Source: Vibrio bathopelagicus
GTDB lineage: Bacteria; Pseudomonadota; Gammaproteobacteria; Enterobacterales; Vibrionaceae
NCBI RefSeq assembly: GCF_014879975.1
Contig: NZ_CP062500.1
Span: 1,116,001 to 1,180,000 of the forward strand
DNA length: 64,000 bases
Direction of reading: 5' to 3'
Positions within the stretch are counted from its first letter, which is position 1. Every line of letters begins with the position of its first letter. The notes under the pieces were generated by a model. The model was given only the letters and a program-made list of their open reading frames with translations, was not told the origin of the DNA and did no database searches. Positions 9,226 through 17,856 of the stretch are shown here, in pieces. Both the position numbers and the translations under genes were made by a program.

Positions 9226-9451
9226 GTGTTTTTGTTGCGAAAATACAATATGAAAGTGCAATTTTCTTTTATAGATTTTGAGTTAGTGGTTGGGCGAGGT
9301 TGTTAGTCGTAGAAGAAAAGTAGGGCTAGAGCCTTGTGCTGTATGTGTTGAAGTGGGTGTTAAGCCTATAATTTAACGGGTGTAAATCGTAGGTGTTATC
9401 GTGAGAATCAGGAAGAAAACGATGTTTTTGACGGTAGAGGGGCACGATAAA

Positions 9452-9474
9452 GGGCAGCCATGATTTGACTGCCC
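9452..9474 (-). terminator. Terminator after iutR
   Basis: On the minus strand, a GGGCAG/CTGCCC stem with an 11-base loop is followed by TTTATC. It lies just after the iutR stop at 9481. Confidence 0.6.
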
Positions 9475-9480
9475 AAGTGA

Positions 9481-10446
9481 TTAACTGTTTTTTGCCATAA
9501 TGCTGTTGATTAAATTTTCTCGCTGCTCCATAGAGACATTCATTACGTCGTTGTAAGTGCGTTTCATGACGCGAATATCATTTTCCAGTAACTGAGCTAG
9601 CTTTGTTGACGCTACTTGGTTGTTTCCTTCAAGTACTAATTCAATGATCTCTAGGCGTCGCTGACACGATTTAATGACTGATGATTGGATGTGCATCGAA
9701 ACCAGATCGGTCGCTTTACGAAGGCGATTATGTTGCTGCATTGTGCTCAGTAAAAAACGGTTCCCGGAACACGCTGCGAGTTGTTCATGAAATTCTGAAC
9801 TGAGGCTAAAGAGTTGGTTGGCGTTGACAGATTCTGGGTTCGTAATGGCTTGCACATGGCGATCTCGGCAGCCTTCCAGATCGGAACCATCAAGTATCCA
9901 TGTTGGTTCGAGTAGGCCTGCTGGCTCGAAAATGAGTCGACATCGATAGCTTTCAGTGTGCCTTTCTAATGTATTTAAAACACCATCAAGCTGCCATTTG
10001 TATCCCGGGCTACGGCGAAAAATACCATCGTTTTCTAGCAGGCGCAGCACGCTTTGCATCTCTCCACGGTTGGCACCATAACGTTGTTGCAGATCTTTTT
10101 CGGAAAACGAGCTATCCAACTCGCCAAAGAATAAATCCATGAGTACACGCAGGTATAACTGATCTTGGCGAGGTTGTTCGTCGCTGTCTTGACCTTCAAT
10201 TTCAATGTCAGCGGCATCGGTTTGTAATACAGAACCTTTGTATGGAACGACCTTGGTAATCCCTTGGGCAGACAAATACGTTAGCACAGCTCGAATAGGG
10301 GTTCTCGATACTTCGAACTGTTGTGCTAGTGAAGATTCATTAAGGCTGCTGCCTGCTTTGGCATCGTCGGCTTTTAGGCGAGCTATGACCTTAAATAGTA
10401 GATCTTGTTGGAGTTTTGTAATTGTTGTTATGTCCATGAGGCTCAT
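9481..10446 (-). CDS. iutR: GntR/FCD-family regulator IutR with two winged-helix domains
   Basis: A probable regulator of iutA, by family and position. V. vulnificus iutA is known to be controlled by a GntR-type repressor, IutR, encoded beside it. Residues about 13-75 form a GntR winged helix (FEVSRTPIRAVLTYLSAQGI). Residues about 92-152 look like a second, degenerate winged helix (LMDLFFGELDSSFSEKDLQQ, then LLENDGIFRRSPG). Residues about 165-300 form an FCD ligand domain with SEFHEQLAACSGN. Total length of about 320 is long for the family because of the extra domain. The start is uncertain between ATG 10446 and ATG 10437; neither has a strong ribosome site. Upstream frame to 10521 is Cys-rich and unlikely. 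It is separated from vatB by a terminator, so it has its own promoter. Confidence 0.82.
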   Translation of the reverse strand: MSLMDITTITKLQQDLLFKVIARLKADDAKAGSSLNESSLAQQFEVSRTPIRAVLTYLSAQGITKVVPYKGSVLQTDAADIEIEGQDSDEQPRQDQLYLRVLMDLFFGELDSSFSEKDLQQRYGANRGEMQSVLRLLENDGIFRRSPGYKWQLDGVLNTLERHTESYRCRLIFEPAGLLEPTWILDGSDLEGCRDRHVQAITNPESVNANQLFSLSSEFHEQLAACSGNRFLLSTMQQHNRLRKATDLVSMHIQSSVIKSCQRRLEIIELVLEGNNQVASTKLAQLLENDIRVMKRTYNDVMNVSMEQRENLINSIMAKNS

Positions 10447-10578
10447 AAAAGTGCGTTTATTCTTGAAACCATGGTAAACACAAAAACAGACGAATACCAC
10501 ACATTGTGTTTCTGCAACCAAAAGACAATGCTGACAGGTTGTTGAGATAAATGGATTTGTAAGAAGATTAGAGAGAAA

Positions 10579-10606
10579 CCCGCTTAAAGTGTTGCCTTTA
10601 AGCGGG
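10579..10606 (-). terminator. Terminator of the vatCDB operon
   Basis: An 11-bp stem CCCGCTTAAAG / CTTTAAGCGGG with a 6-base loop is followed on the minus strand by TTTCTCTC. It lies 22 bases after the vatB stop. Confidence 0.85.
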
Positions 10607-10627
10607 GGAATATTTATCAGTGCGCGT

Positions 10628-12625
10628 TTATTTTCTCATTAGATACAAGAAGTAACCGCCACCAAGCAGTGAAGCGAGTAATCCAGCTGGGAATTGCCAA
10701 GGGAACCATAATGTACGACCAATCCAATCAGCACTCACCATGATGATCGCACCTAACAAAGCGGCTGTGAGCATCTGAGGGATAGCGCGATATTGGTGAA
10801 GGGAGCGAGCCATGTGCGGTGCCAATAACCCAATAAAGCTTAATGGGCCAATAACGATGGTGCAGAGCGTTGTTAGTGCGGCAACCAACAGAAGTAGCGC
10901 TAATCGAACCACTGTCGTGTTCATACCAAGGCTGCTTGTAGTCACTTCTCCCAGATTAATGATCTCAATCCAACGATGTAATGACAGGGCAACCGCACCT
11001 ACGATGGCCACGCCAACCGCAAGTAAAATCACATCTTGATTGGCGACTAAGTAGGTTGAGCCAGAAAGCCAAGTGAGTAGGGACGTAGCATTCTCGTTAC
11101 CGGAACTCATCGCAATGCGCAGCAAAGCATCGAGCCCTGCACTTAGTGCAATACCGGTTAGCAAGGTTTGAGTTGGGGCGAAATTGTGTTTTCTACCCAT
11201 TAGCCAAACCAATGCCGTCACCGACGTTGCGCCTAGCGTGCCGAGCAGCATTTGCTCCTCTCGCCCAACTGCCGTGCCAAAGAGCGTGCCGAGAACAAGT
11301 GCAAGCGCTGCTCCTGAGCTGATCCCTAATACTTCAGGGCTGGCCATTGGGTTGTTTGAGATACGTTGAATAATTGTGCCAGCAAACGCCAGTCCAATCC
11401 CCGCTAATAACGCAACCAATACACGCGGTAGACGCAGATCGAATAGCGATGGGTTGAGTTCAACATTCCACCCGAACTGGTTTTTACCAAACGTAAGAGC
11501 AACAGTACAAACAACAATGAGTAAAAGTGACATGGTCGCCAACACTTTACGCGTATCGACTAATTTGTAGTGTTCAACGTGTTCGCTGCGGTTCTTTAAG
11601 TCCGATTGAAGTTTGGTTCGTTGTAACAACCCCAACAAAAAGGGCGCCCCAAGTAAGGCCGTCATCGCGCCGGTAGGGAGAAGTTCTCCGCCAGCACCAG
11701 AGAAGGGCTGAATAACCAAATCAACAATCAGTAGCATCAAACTACCCACTAAACCGCTGACTAAAATTTGTTTTATGAGATCTCTTACGCCAAGAAGCCT
11801 TGCGATTGCGGGTGCGACAATACCAACAAATCCAATTAAGCCGACTTCACTTACAACGGCTGCGGTGATGAATATGGCTAATGACAAGCACAGTAATTTG
11901 ATTTGTTTGATGTTAACGCCAAGCGATGTCGCCACATTATCTCCGAACTGTAGCGCTGATAACGGACGTTGAAACACCAGCAGCAATAGAGTTGGGATAG
12001 AAACCAAAGGAATAAGAACTTGTACGCTCGACCAGTCGTTCTGATTTAGTACACCCGCACCCCATACAAAAATACTGGTGAGTTGTTGTTCATGTAGCAT
12101 GAGTAACATGGTATTGAGGGAGCCAAAAAATAGGCTGACAACCATACCAGCAAGCACCATATGCAGTGGGGAAAACCCACGAGCAGAACTTAGGGCAAAG
12201 ACCAAGCCTGTTGCAAGGCAGCCTCCAACAAAAGCTGGAATAAACCCAGGAATTGCGAGGTTGGTTGGAATCAATAAGATCCCTAATACCATACCGAGCT
12301 CTGCGCCAGCAGCTACGCCCAGTGTCGTTGGTGAGGCAATCGGGTTTCGCAATACGAACTGCATTACACACCCCGCGACGGCCAGTGCGAAACCGCAAAT
12401 CAGTGCGACAGCGAGCCGAGGTAAATACGTTAGGTGGGTAATGAGGTGCTGATAGTTTGAAGAATCAAAATGAAAAAGCGTATCCCAAATCAACCCCAAC
12501 CCTTGTGAGTACGGAGCGGTAATTTGCAGTAGTACGCTGATAAGCAAAACAGCCGTGATCGATAGCGCTGCTGCTTTGATATTGAGTCGTTCAGTGATGG
12601 TGTTTTCGAGCTTGATGGTAGCCAT
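10628..12625 (-). CDS. vatB: Aerobactin/hydroxamate ABC permease VatB (FhuB-type fused permease)
   Basis: A 665-aa inner-membrane permease made of two fused FecCD-type halves, as in FhuB, each with about nine or ten helices. Each half has the permease loop GL(I/L)GFVGIVAPxIAR or PLSFIGLLAPHMAR and a GPxAS-like motif (NPIASPTTLGVAAGAELGM; NPMASPEVLGISSGAALAL). It passes ferric hydroxamate siderophores from VatD into the cytoplasm, powered by VatC. Its ATG overlaps the vatD stop by one base (TAATG), so translation is probably coupled. It is the last gene of vatC-vatD-vatB and is followed by a terminator. The name rests on likeness to the V. vulnificus vatCDB locus. Confidence 0.88.
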   Translation of the reverse strand: MATIKLENTITERLNIKAAALSITAVLLISVLLQITAPYSQGLGLIWDTLFHFDSSNYQHLITHLTYLPRLAVALICGFALAVAGCVMQFVLRNPIASPTTLGVAAGAELGMVLGILLIPTNLAIPGFIPAFVGGCLATGLVFALSSARGFSPLHMVLAGMVVSLFFGSLNTMLLMLHEQQLTSIFVWGAGVLNQNDWSSVQVLIPLVSIPTLLLLVFQRPLSALQFGDNVATSLGVNIKQIKLLCLSLAIFITAAVVSEVGLIGFVGIVAPAIARLLGVRDLIKQILVSGLVGSLMLLIVDLVIQPFSGAGGELLPTGAMTALLGAPFLLGLLQRTKLQSDLKNRSEHVEHYKLVDTRKVLATMSLLLIVVCTVALTFGKNQFGWNVELNPSLFDLRLPRVLVALLAGIGLAFAGTIIQRISNNPMASPEVLGISSGAALALVLGTLFGTAVGREEQMLLGTLGATSVTALVWLMGRKHNFAPTQTLLTGIALSAGLDALLRIAMSSGNENATSLLTWLSGSTYLVANQDVILLAVGVAIVGAVALSLHRWIEIINLGEVTTSSLGMNTTVVRLALLLLVAALTTLCTIVIGPLSFIGLLAPHMARSLHQYRAIPQMLTAALLGAIIMVSADWIGRTLWFPWQFPAGLLASLLGGGYFLYLMRK

Positions 12626-13536
12626 TATTTTTGGATAAGCAGTTCTGTAATGCGGTCACTGAACCTTTGAGCGGCAATAAGCCCACCGAAGGTCCAAATA
12701 CTAGGAAGTTCGTAAACTGAGTCAGTACGCGTAAATTCCATCGCTTGCCAAAGAGGAGACTGAGTGAGTTGTTTACGTTCTTCCTCTTGAAGTGGGCCAA
12801 AGATCATGACGTTAGCTTTTTGATGTTCAGCGAGCCTTTCTGTGCCAGTGGTGCTAAAGCCCCAAAGGTTGGTCTGCTCTTGCCAATCATTTTTCAAACC
12901 CATTGCGCTGATGGTGGCTTGTGCTAATGAACCTTGGCTGTGAATTCGTAAGGTTTTGTCGTTGATAAAGCGAGCGAATATCAAGGGTTTCTCAGAGTTG
13001 CCAGCCGTACGCACTTTTTCGCCGTTTTCATTGAGTCGCTTGTTGGTCTCTGCGATCACTTGTTGAGCGCGTTGTTCTTTGTCGAACAGCTTGCCCAAAG
13101 ATAAGGTGATGTTTGTTGCTGACTCAAGCGGCTGCTTTTTTTTACTGTAGATACTGTAAACCAATACCGGTGCGATTTTATTCAGTTGATGGTACGCCGC
13201 CACCATATGTTCACTGATTAAAATGACATCGGGTTTTAGCTCCGTCAGCAGTTCTAGGTTTGGTTCACGTCGAGATCCAACATCGGTCACGTTTGAATTC
13301 AGTTCGGGTTTCACAACCCACTGTTGATAACCTTTGGCATCTGCAATACCTTCTAACTCAACACCTAGGCTTAACACGGTTTCTGTTAGGGCCCAATCTA
13401 AAGCCACGACTTTTTTAGGCGTAGTATCGAAAGAGGCGGTACCCATTTCGTGCGTGATTTCTAATGCATGAGCACTCTTTAGAGCAAGGGCATTAAAAGC
13501 GAATAGTGCGCACAGCATTGTTATGAACGTTTTCAC
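12625..13536 (-). CDS. vatD: Periplasmic ferric-siderophore binding protein VatD (FhuD-type)
   Basis: A 303-aa periplasmic substrate-binding protein of the FhuD/FecB class. It has a signal peptide (about 1-24, ending SAHA) and no lipobox Cys. The two-lobe fold is suggested by KKVVALDWALTETVLSLGVELEGIAD in the N-lobe and SIWTFGGLIAAQRFSDRITELL at the C-terminus, both typical of FhuD relatives. It should bind ferric aerobactin delivered by IutA and present it to VatB. It sits between vatC (17-base gap) and vatB (one-base overlap). Confidence 0.88.
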   Translation of the reverse strand: MKTFITMLCALFAFNALALKSAHALEITHEMGTASFDTTPKKVVALDWALTETVLSLGVELEGIADAKGYQQWVVKPELNSNVTDVGSRREPNLELLTELKPDVILISEHMVAAYHQLNKIAPVLVYSIYSKKKQPLESATNITLSLGKLFDKEQRAQQVIAETNKRLNENGEKVRTAGNSEKPLIFARFINDKTLRIHSQGSLAQATISAMGLKNDWQEQTNLWGFSTTGTERLAEHQKANVMIFGPLQEEERKQLTQSPLWQAMEFTRTDSVYELPSIWTFGGLIAAQRFSDRITELLIQK

Positions 13537-13553
13537 AACCGATTCCTTTTTAT

Positions 13554-14321
13554 TTAAGGGATGTAACTGATAGGTTGCCCTGTTTCAGGGTGTTTAAAGA
13601 GAGCAAGCTCCATTCCGTAGATTTGCATCAGTGTTTCAGGCGTCATCAGCTCTTTAGGTGAGCCAGAAGCAATGACTTTTCCAGAATGAAGCGCAATCAA
13701 ATGGTCACTGAATTTGGCGGCCATATTGACATCATGGAGTACCATAATGACGGTTAAGCCTAGTGATTGATTGAGGTCTCTGATCAAGGCCAGTAACTCA
13801 TGTTGATGGGCAACATCTAAGGCTGAGGTCGGCTCATCCAGTAAAATGCATTGGCTTTGTTGAGCGAGCAGCATCGCAACCCAAGCTCTTTGTCTCTCAC
13901 CACCAGAAAGCGTTGCGACGAATCGATCGGAGAATGCACTCAACCCTACTTTTTCAATCGCTTCGTCAACGATAGCGTAATCATCTTTGCTGTAACGCCC
14001 GAACGCGCCTTTCCACGGATAGCGACCAAAACAAACGAGTTCACGAACGGTCACACCGTCAGTGATTGGTGGATGCTGAGGGAGGTAGGCAACTTGGTGT
14101 GCAAATTCGAGGTTGCTGTACGATGAAAGCAACTGCTGGTTGAAGAAAACCTCACCTTCGGTTGGTGTATTTTGTCGGCTCAATAGTTTCATGAGCGTCG
14201 ATTTACCGCATCCGTTATGACCTAGCAAAGTGGTAATTTTCTTTGGTTCAAACGTTAAGCTGGTTGGAGACAGGATTTTCTTACCGTCGATTTCGAACGA
14301 GGCATTGGTAAGTTTGTACAT
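13554..14321 (-). CDS. vatC: Ferric-siderophore ABC transporter ATPase VatC (FhuC-type)
   Basis: A 255-aa ATPase with all ABC motifs: Walker A GHNGCGKST at 34-42, signature LSGGERQ at 138-144, Walker B CILLDEP at 158-164, D-loop SALD and the switch His in VLHDVNMAA. It energises the VatB permease. It is the first gene of vatC-vatD-vatB and divergent from an MFS gene. The shared gap contains a Fur-like site, so iron starvation probably switches on both. Confidence 0.92.
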   Translation of the reverse strand: MYKLTNASFEIDGKKILSPTSLTFEPKKITTLLGHNGCGKSTLMKLLSRQNTPTEGEVFFNQQLLSSYSNLEFAHQVAYLPQHPPITDGVTVRELVCFGRYPWKGAFGRYSKDDYAIVDEAIEKVGLSAFSDRFVATLSGGERQRAWVAMLLAQQSQCILLDEPTSALDVAHQHELLALIRDLNQSLGLTVIMVLHDVNMAAKFSDHLIALHSGKVIASGSPKELMTPETLMQIYGMELALFKHPETGQPISYIP

Positions 14322-14383
14322 AATGAAATAGGGAGTTGAGTTATAGGCTACTAGCCGTTAATGTAACATAATGAAATTCAAAT

Positions 14384-14402
14384 GATAATGATTCTCCAAA
14401 TC
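14384..14402. promoter_or_regulatory. Fur-box-like operator between vatC and the MFS gene
   Basis: GATAATGATTCTCCAAATC matches 14 of 19 positions of the classical Fur box. It lies in the 150-base divergent gap, about 63 bases from the vatC start and 72 bases from the MFS start. It could repress both directions when iron is plentiful. Confidence 0.7.
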
Positions 14403-14473
14403 AATCAATTTATCGTTACTTATGGTGTTGCCCATAATTGAGCCCTCCAACCTTTTCTAGCACCTTCAATATT

Positions 14474-15679
14474 ATGTCTGTTATACAAAATAAAAAATTT
14501 CATTTGATGACCATTGGTCTTGCTGCCGCCCTAATGGGAATTGGGCAAAACGGCTTACTCGTTTCTCTGCCTTTTCTTGTGGAACAGTCAGCATTTAGCT
14601 TGCCTACGTGGTCGATTCTTATCGCAATAGGGAGTTTACTCTTTTTGCCGTCCGCGCCTTTTTGGGGAAGACAGAGCGACAAACATGGCCCGAAAAAAGT
14701 CGTCATTCAGGCATTGGTAGGCATGGCCGTTAGCTTTGCTTTTTTGTGTTTTTTTACGATGAATAGTGACCAAGAAAAGGCGCTAGTGTTTTGTTTGATA
14801 GGGTTGGTGGTGGCGCGAATTATTTATGGTTGTACGGTGTCTGGAATGGTGCCCGCGAGTCAACATTGGGCGATATTGTTGTGTGGTGAGAAAAACCGTT
14901 TACAGGCTATTACTTCGGTGAGTATTGGCTTAAGTACTGGTCGATTGATTGGCCCGATCATATCTATTCTTGCGTTAAAGTTTTCACCTTATGCGCCTCT
15001 GATTATCATGGTTTTATTACCATGCTTAGCGTTAATCGCAACGATGTTATTGCCAGCGCCAGAAATGAATACAGAGAAAGCGAGTAGCAAGCTTCCATCG
15101 CCTTGGTTGCCGAGTAGGGCACTATTGCCTTTTTTATCGAGTGGATTGTTGTTGTGTGCGGCAGTCGCGTTGTTGCAATACAGTTTCTCTCCATTGATTT
15201 ATTCGATCACCCATTGGGCAACTGATCAATTAAGTAACGCGATTGGCATTCTATTAACCATAGGTGCCGCGTGTACTTTTGCTACTCAACTCTTGGTTAT
15301 CAAAAAGGATAAACTGACGCCGCTTTTTATGTACCGTTGTGGCGCTTCTGCTTTGGTTGTCGGCTTTGTGATGTTCTTGATTCCCAGTATGTGGGCGTTT
15401 GCTGTGGCGATGGTAGTGACGGCTATTGGCGCAGCACTGCTTGTCCCAGCCTACACAGTATTTGCGACAGAAAAGCAAAATGAAGCTCCCGGCACAGCGG
15501 CAGGCTTCATTTCAATGTCTCATACTCTTGGCTATGGGGTGGCGTCGTTGCTGGCGTTTACCGCCACCCTCAACCCACTATACCCAATCTATTTTTGCCT
15601 GCTATTTTCCACGCTCATTTTTGCTACATCGATTTTGGTCTCGAATAAAAGCGGTACTCTAGGCGTTGAACAAGGCTAG
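14474..15679 (+). CDS. MFS transporter, possible siderophore exporter
   Basis: A 401-aa major facilitator with about 12 membrane helices and the loop 2-3 motif GRQSDKHGPKK (residues about 66-76). It is divergent from vatC across a Fur-like site, which suggests iron control. Aerobactin loci in enterobacteria carry an MFS gene (shiF) thought to act in siderophore export. A similar role here is inference from position only. The ATG at 14474 was chosen; an in-frame TTG at 14438 would add 12 residues. The stop is 2 bases from the convergent amidohydrolase stop, with no terminator between. Confidence 0.8.
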   Translation: MSVIQNKKFHLMTIGLAAALMGIGQNGLLVSLPFLVEQSAFSLPTWSILIAIGSLLFLPSAPFWGRQSDKHGPKKVVIQALVGMAVSFAFLCFFTMNSDQEKALVFCLIGLVVARIIYGCTVSGMVPASQHWAILLCGEKNRLQAITSVSIGLSTGRLIGPIISILALKFSPYAPLIIMVLLPCLALIATMLLPAPEMNTEKASSKLPSPWLPSRALLPFLSSGLLLCAAVALLQYSFSPLIYSITHWATDQLSNAIGILLTIGAACTFATQLLVIKKDKLTPLFMYRCGASALVVGFVMFLIPSMWAFAVAMVVTAIGAALLVPAYTVFATEKQNEAPGTAAGFISMSHTLGYGVASLLAFTATLNPLYPIYFCLLFSTLIFATSILVSNKSGTLGVEQG

Positions 15680-15681
15680 TT

Positions 15682-17400
15682 TTAATCATTGAGCGTATAA
15701 ACCACATCCCCACGCAATACGGTCATCAACACCTGTGTTTTGGCGATGCCTCTTGCTGATAAAGTGGTGATGTCACGGTCGAGAATGGCGAAGTCAGCTG
15801 ACTTACCAACCTCAATAGAACCAGTGATGTCGTCGATGCCCAAGCTAGAAGCGGCATTAATAGTGTAAGCGTCAATGGCCGTGTAGATATCGGTTAGACC
15901 GGTTTTGCCCATGATTAAGCTATTAGCAATGCCCACCAATGGGTTGATGTCGTGCACATTCCAATCACTGCTCAATGTGATATTGGCATCGGTTTTGAGT
16001 ATTGCGTCGAGGTTCATCATAGCTTTCGTGCGTCTCGCACCTAAGAAGGCCTTAGCCCATTCGTGATCGTGCTGTGCTACGTAGTCTGACCCGACCTGGA
16101 AGTCCGCCGAAACATCGAGTTGTTTAAAGCGTGGAACGTCCTCATCATTGATCAATTCAACGTGGGTTAGCGTGTATGGCTTTTGCGAACCTTGTTTACG
16201 TACGCTCTCGATGGCATCTAAAGATTCACGAACCGCACCGTCGCCAATCGCATGTATGTGGGCACTAAAGCCGATTTTGTCTAGGGCCGTTAACCACTGT
16301 TTCATCTGTGCTGGTGGAATGTAGTTCAAGCCATTAGGAGAGCTTGGTAAATAAGTATCTAAGTAAGGGGCGAGCGTTTTTGCCGTGCCATTGATAAAAA
16401 TACCATCGCTGTATATTTTCACCTGATCGACCAGCAGTAGACGGCTTTTGTCGTCGGAATACATCTTCTCAAACACTTCTAATTGGGAGGGCATTGCCAT
16501 TGATGGGTAGACCCAAGGGCGTAATGACACGCGAGCAGTCAAATCTTGGTTTTGCTCCGCTTCGAGCCAAACATCATACCAACCGCGTTTCCAGTACATT
16601 CGACCGTCACCTATGGTGGTAATGCCGTGTGCTGCCGCTTCTTCAAGTCCGTACATTAAGCCTTGGTAGCTTTGCTCAAACAGTTCGCTTTGGCTGTTCC
16701 ACGCCATTTCCATAATTTGGTCGCCAGCATTATCCAATAAGATGCCATTGAGCTTGCCGCTGTCTTGGTCTTTTAAATAGGCGCCGCCTTGTGGATTTGG
16801 CGATTGCGGACTAATTCGGGCAATTTTTAGTGCTTTTGAGTTAACCCACATTGAGTGTGAAGTCTGCTCCATGATCACGACAGGTCGGTCGGGAAAAACA
16901 CTATCGATGATCTCAAGTGGTGTGTATTCCGAATCGCTGTCGAGTGTCGACTCCAGAGAAAAGCCATAACCCATCAGCCAACCTCGACCATTGGTTTCGG
17001 CATTGACTTTACACGCTTCTAAGTAAGGGATTTGCTCTTCGAGTGTGGCTTCAGAATCCAGTTCGCAATTACCACCCAGTTCAGAGGCGGCTTCAAAAAC
17101 ATGGCTATGATTGTCAATGAAGCCCGGTAGCACAAAGGCATTCTCCAAGTCGATGACATCGGTATTCAGCCCTTTAAAAGTTTGCGCCTGTTCGCGGTCA
17201 CCGATGAACATGATCTTGCCGTTATGGGTAACGATCGAGTCTGACTCTCGATGCCCGTATATCTCGGCATTAGTGAAGATTTGGTCAGCCGCTTGGTCTT
17301 GATTGGCTGCGTTGGCTTGTGCAAGAGCCGGTGATACTGCACTTAGACCTGTAATTAAGATGGCCAATGCAGTACGTGGCTGAGTGAGCTTGTTGTTCAT
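15682..17400 (-). CDS. Exported YtcJ-type amidohydrolase
   Basis: A 572-aa amidohydrolase_3 family protein with a signal peptide (about 1-28, ending ALAQA), so the enzyme acts in the periplasm or outside. Metal ligands are visible as HSH at 98-100 (GFIDNHSHVFEA), the HAIGD motif (SAHIHAIGDGAV) and SDWNVH late in the chain. Relatives include YtcJ and the N-substituted formamide deformylase NfdA. The natural substrate is unknown. The start at 17400 (MNNKLTQ) fits the signal peptide; a start at 17415 adds five residues and has a slightly better-placed GGAAGA. It converges with the MFS gene and is preceded by a small gene on the same strand. Confidence 0.82.
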   Translation of the reverse strand: MNNKLTQPRTALAILITGLSAVSPALAQANAANQDQAADQIFTNAEIYGHRESDSIVTHNGKIMFIGDREQAQTFKGLNTDVIDLENAFVLPGFIDNHSHVFEAASELGGNCELDSEATLEEQIPYLEACKVNAETNGRGWLMGYGFSLESTLDSDSEYTPLEIIDSVFPDRPVVIMEQTSHSMWVNSKALKIARISPQSPNPQGGAYLKDQDSGKLNGILLDNAGDQIMEMAWNSQSELFEQSYQGLMYGLEEAAAHGITTIGDGRMYWKRGWYDVWLEAEQNQDLTARVSLRPWVYPSMAMPSQLEVFEKMYSDDKSRLLLVDQVKIYSDGIFINGTAKTLAPYLDTYLPSSPNGLNYIPPAQMKQWLTALDKIGFSAHIHAIGDGAVRESLDAIESVRKQGSQKPYTLTHVELINDEDVPRFKQLDVSADFQVGSDYVAQHDHEWAKAFLGARRTKAMMNLDAILKTDANITLSSDWNVHDINPLVGIANSLIMGKTGLTDIYTAIDAYTINAASSLGIDDITGSIEVGKSADFAILDRDITTLSARGIAKTQVLMTVLRGDVVYTLND

Positions 17401-17525
17401 TATTGTGTCTTCCATGTTCCACTGTGTAATAAGTATAGAAAGCGAGTGGTCAGTGTGAAACTCTACATGAATGACAAATAAAAACTGCGTTTAATCAACA
17501 AGCTGTCGTTTGAATGAGCTTTTAA

Positions 17526-17702
17526 TTACGACTCTTGACTCAGGCTTTTACGCAGATCTTTTTTGTATTCGTCATAAGAGTTGTAGCCATAGAGTTTCCA
17601 CGTGTTATCACCTTTAATATTGTGGCTGTAGGTGATTTCTCCGATCCACTGCTGACGTGTGGCGTGAATCATATCGCGAATTTTTAATAATAAAGTGTCC
17701 AT
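17526..17702 (-). CDS. Small protein of unknown function (58 aa)
   Basis: A short gene encoding MDTLLLKIRDMIHATRQQWI and then a charged C-terminal half rich in Tyr, Lys and Asp (YGYNSYDEYKKDLRK). There is no signal peptide or membrane segment. The start at 17702 is well supported by AGGAGAG 7 bases upstream. It lies divergent from the AraC gene and upstream of the YtcJ-type gene on the same strand (125-base gap). Not recognised; soluble and probably cytoplasmic. Confidence 0.6.
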   Translation of the reverse strand: MDTLLLKIRDMIHATRQQWIGEITYSHNIKGDNTWKLYGYNSYDEYKKDLRKSLSQES

Positions 17703-17856
17703 AGTTGCTCTCCTGATTAAGTTCACCTGCAGTATATTTAGCGGAGAAAGCTGGATGAGTACCGTTAGGGCAATGTCCAATACTTTTCAGTCAAAGTGCT
17801 CATTTGAATGGTTTGATGGGTATACTTTCAGTATTAAAGGGTCATTGAGTGTCGTA

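Larger units (their letters stand above)
8930..9480 (-). promoter_or_regulatory. iutA leader and promoter region
   Basis: This 551-base gap lies between iutR and iutA, both minus strand. It holds a Fur-like box at 9207-9225 (minus strand AATAATAATGATTCTTATT). A small hairpin GCACAA/TTGTGC at 8960-8981 lies just upstream of the iutA start, in the presumed 5' UTR. The iutR terminator is at 9452-9474. No convincing small gene is seen in the rest. Confidence 0.6.

Noticed and set aside
10812..12452. Several plus-strand frames inside vatB
   Set aside because: They are Ser/Thr/Pro-rich antisense shadows of a clear two-domain permease.
14438..14473. TTG start for the MFS transporter
   Set aside because: It would add 12 polar residues with no ribosome site; ATG 14474 gives a usual N-terminus.
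6773..15679. The siderophore locus as a genomic island
   Set aside because: No tRNA, integrase, direct flanking repeats or clear composition shift is seen.
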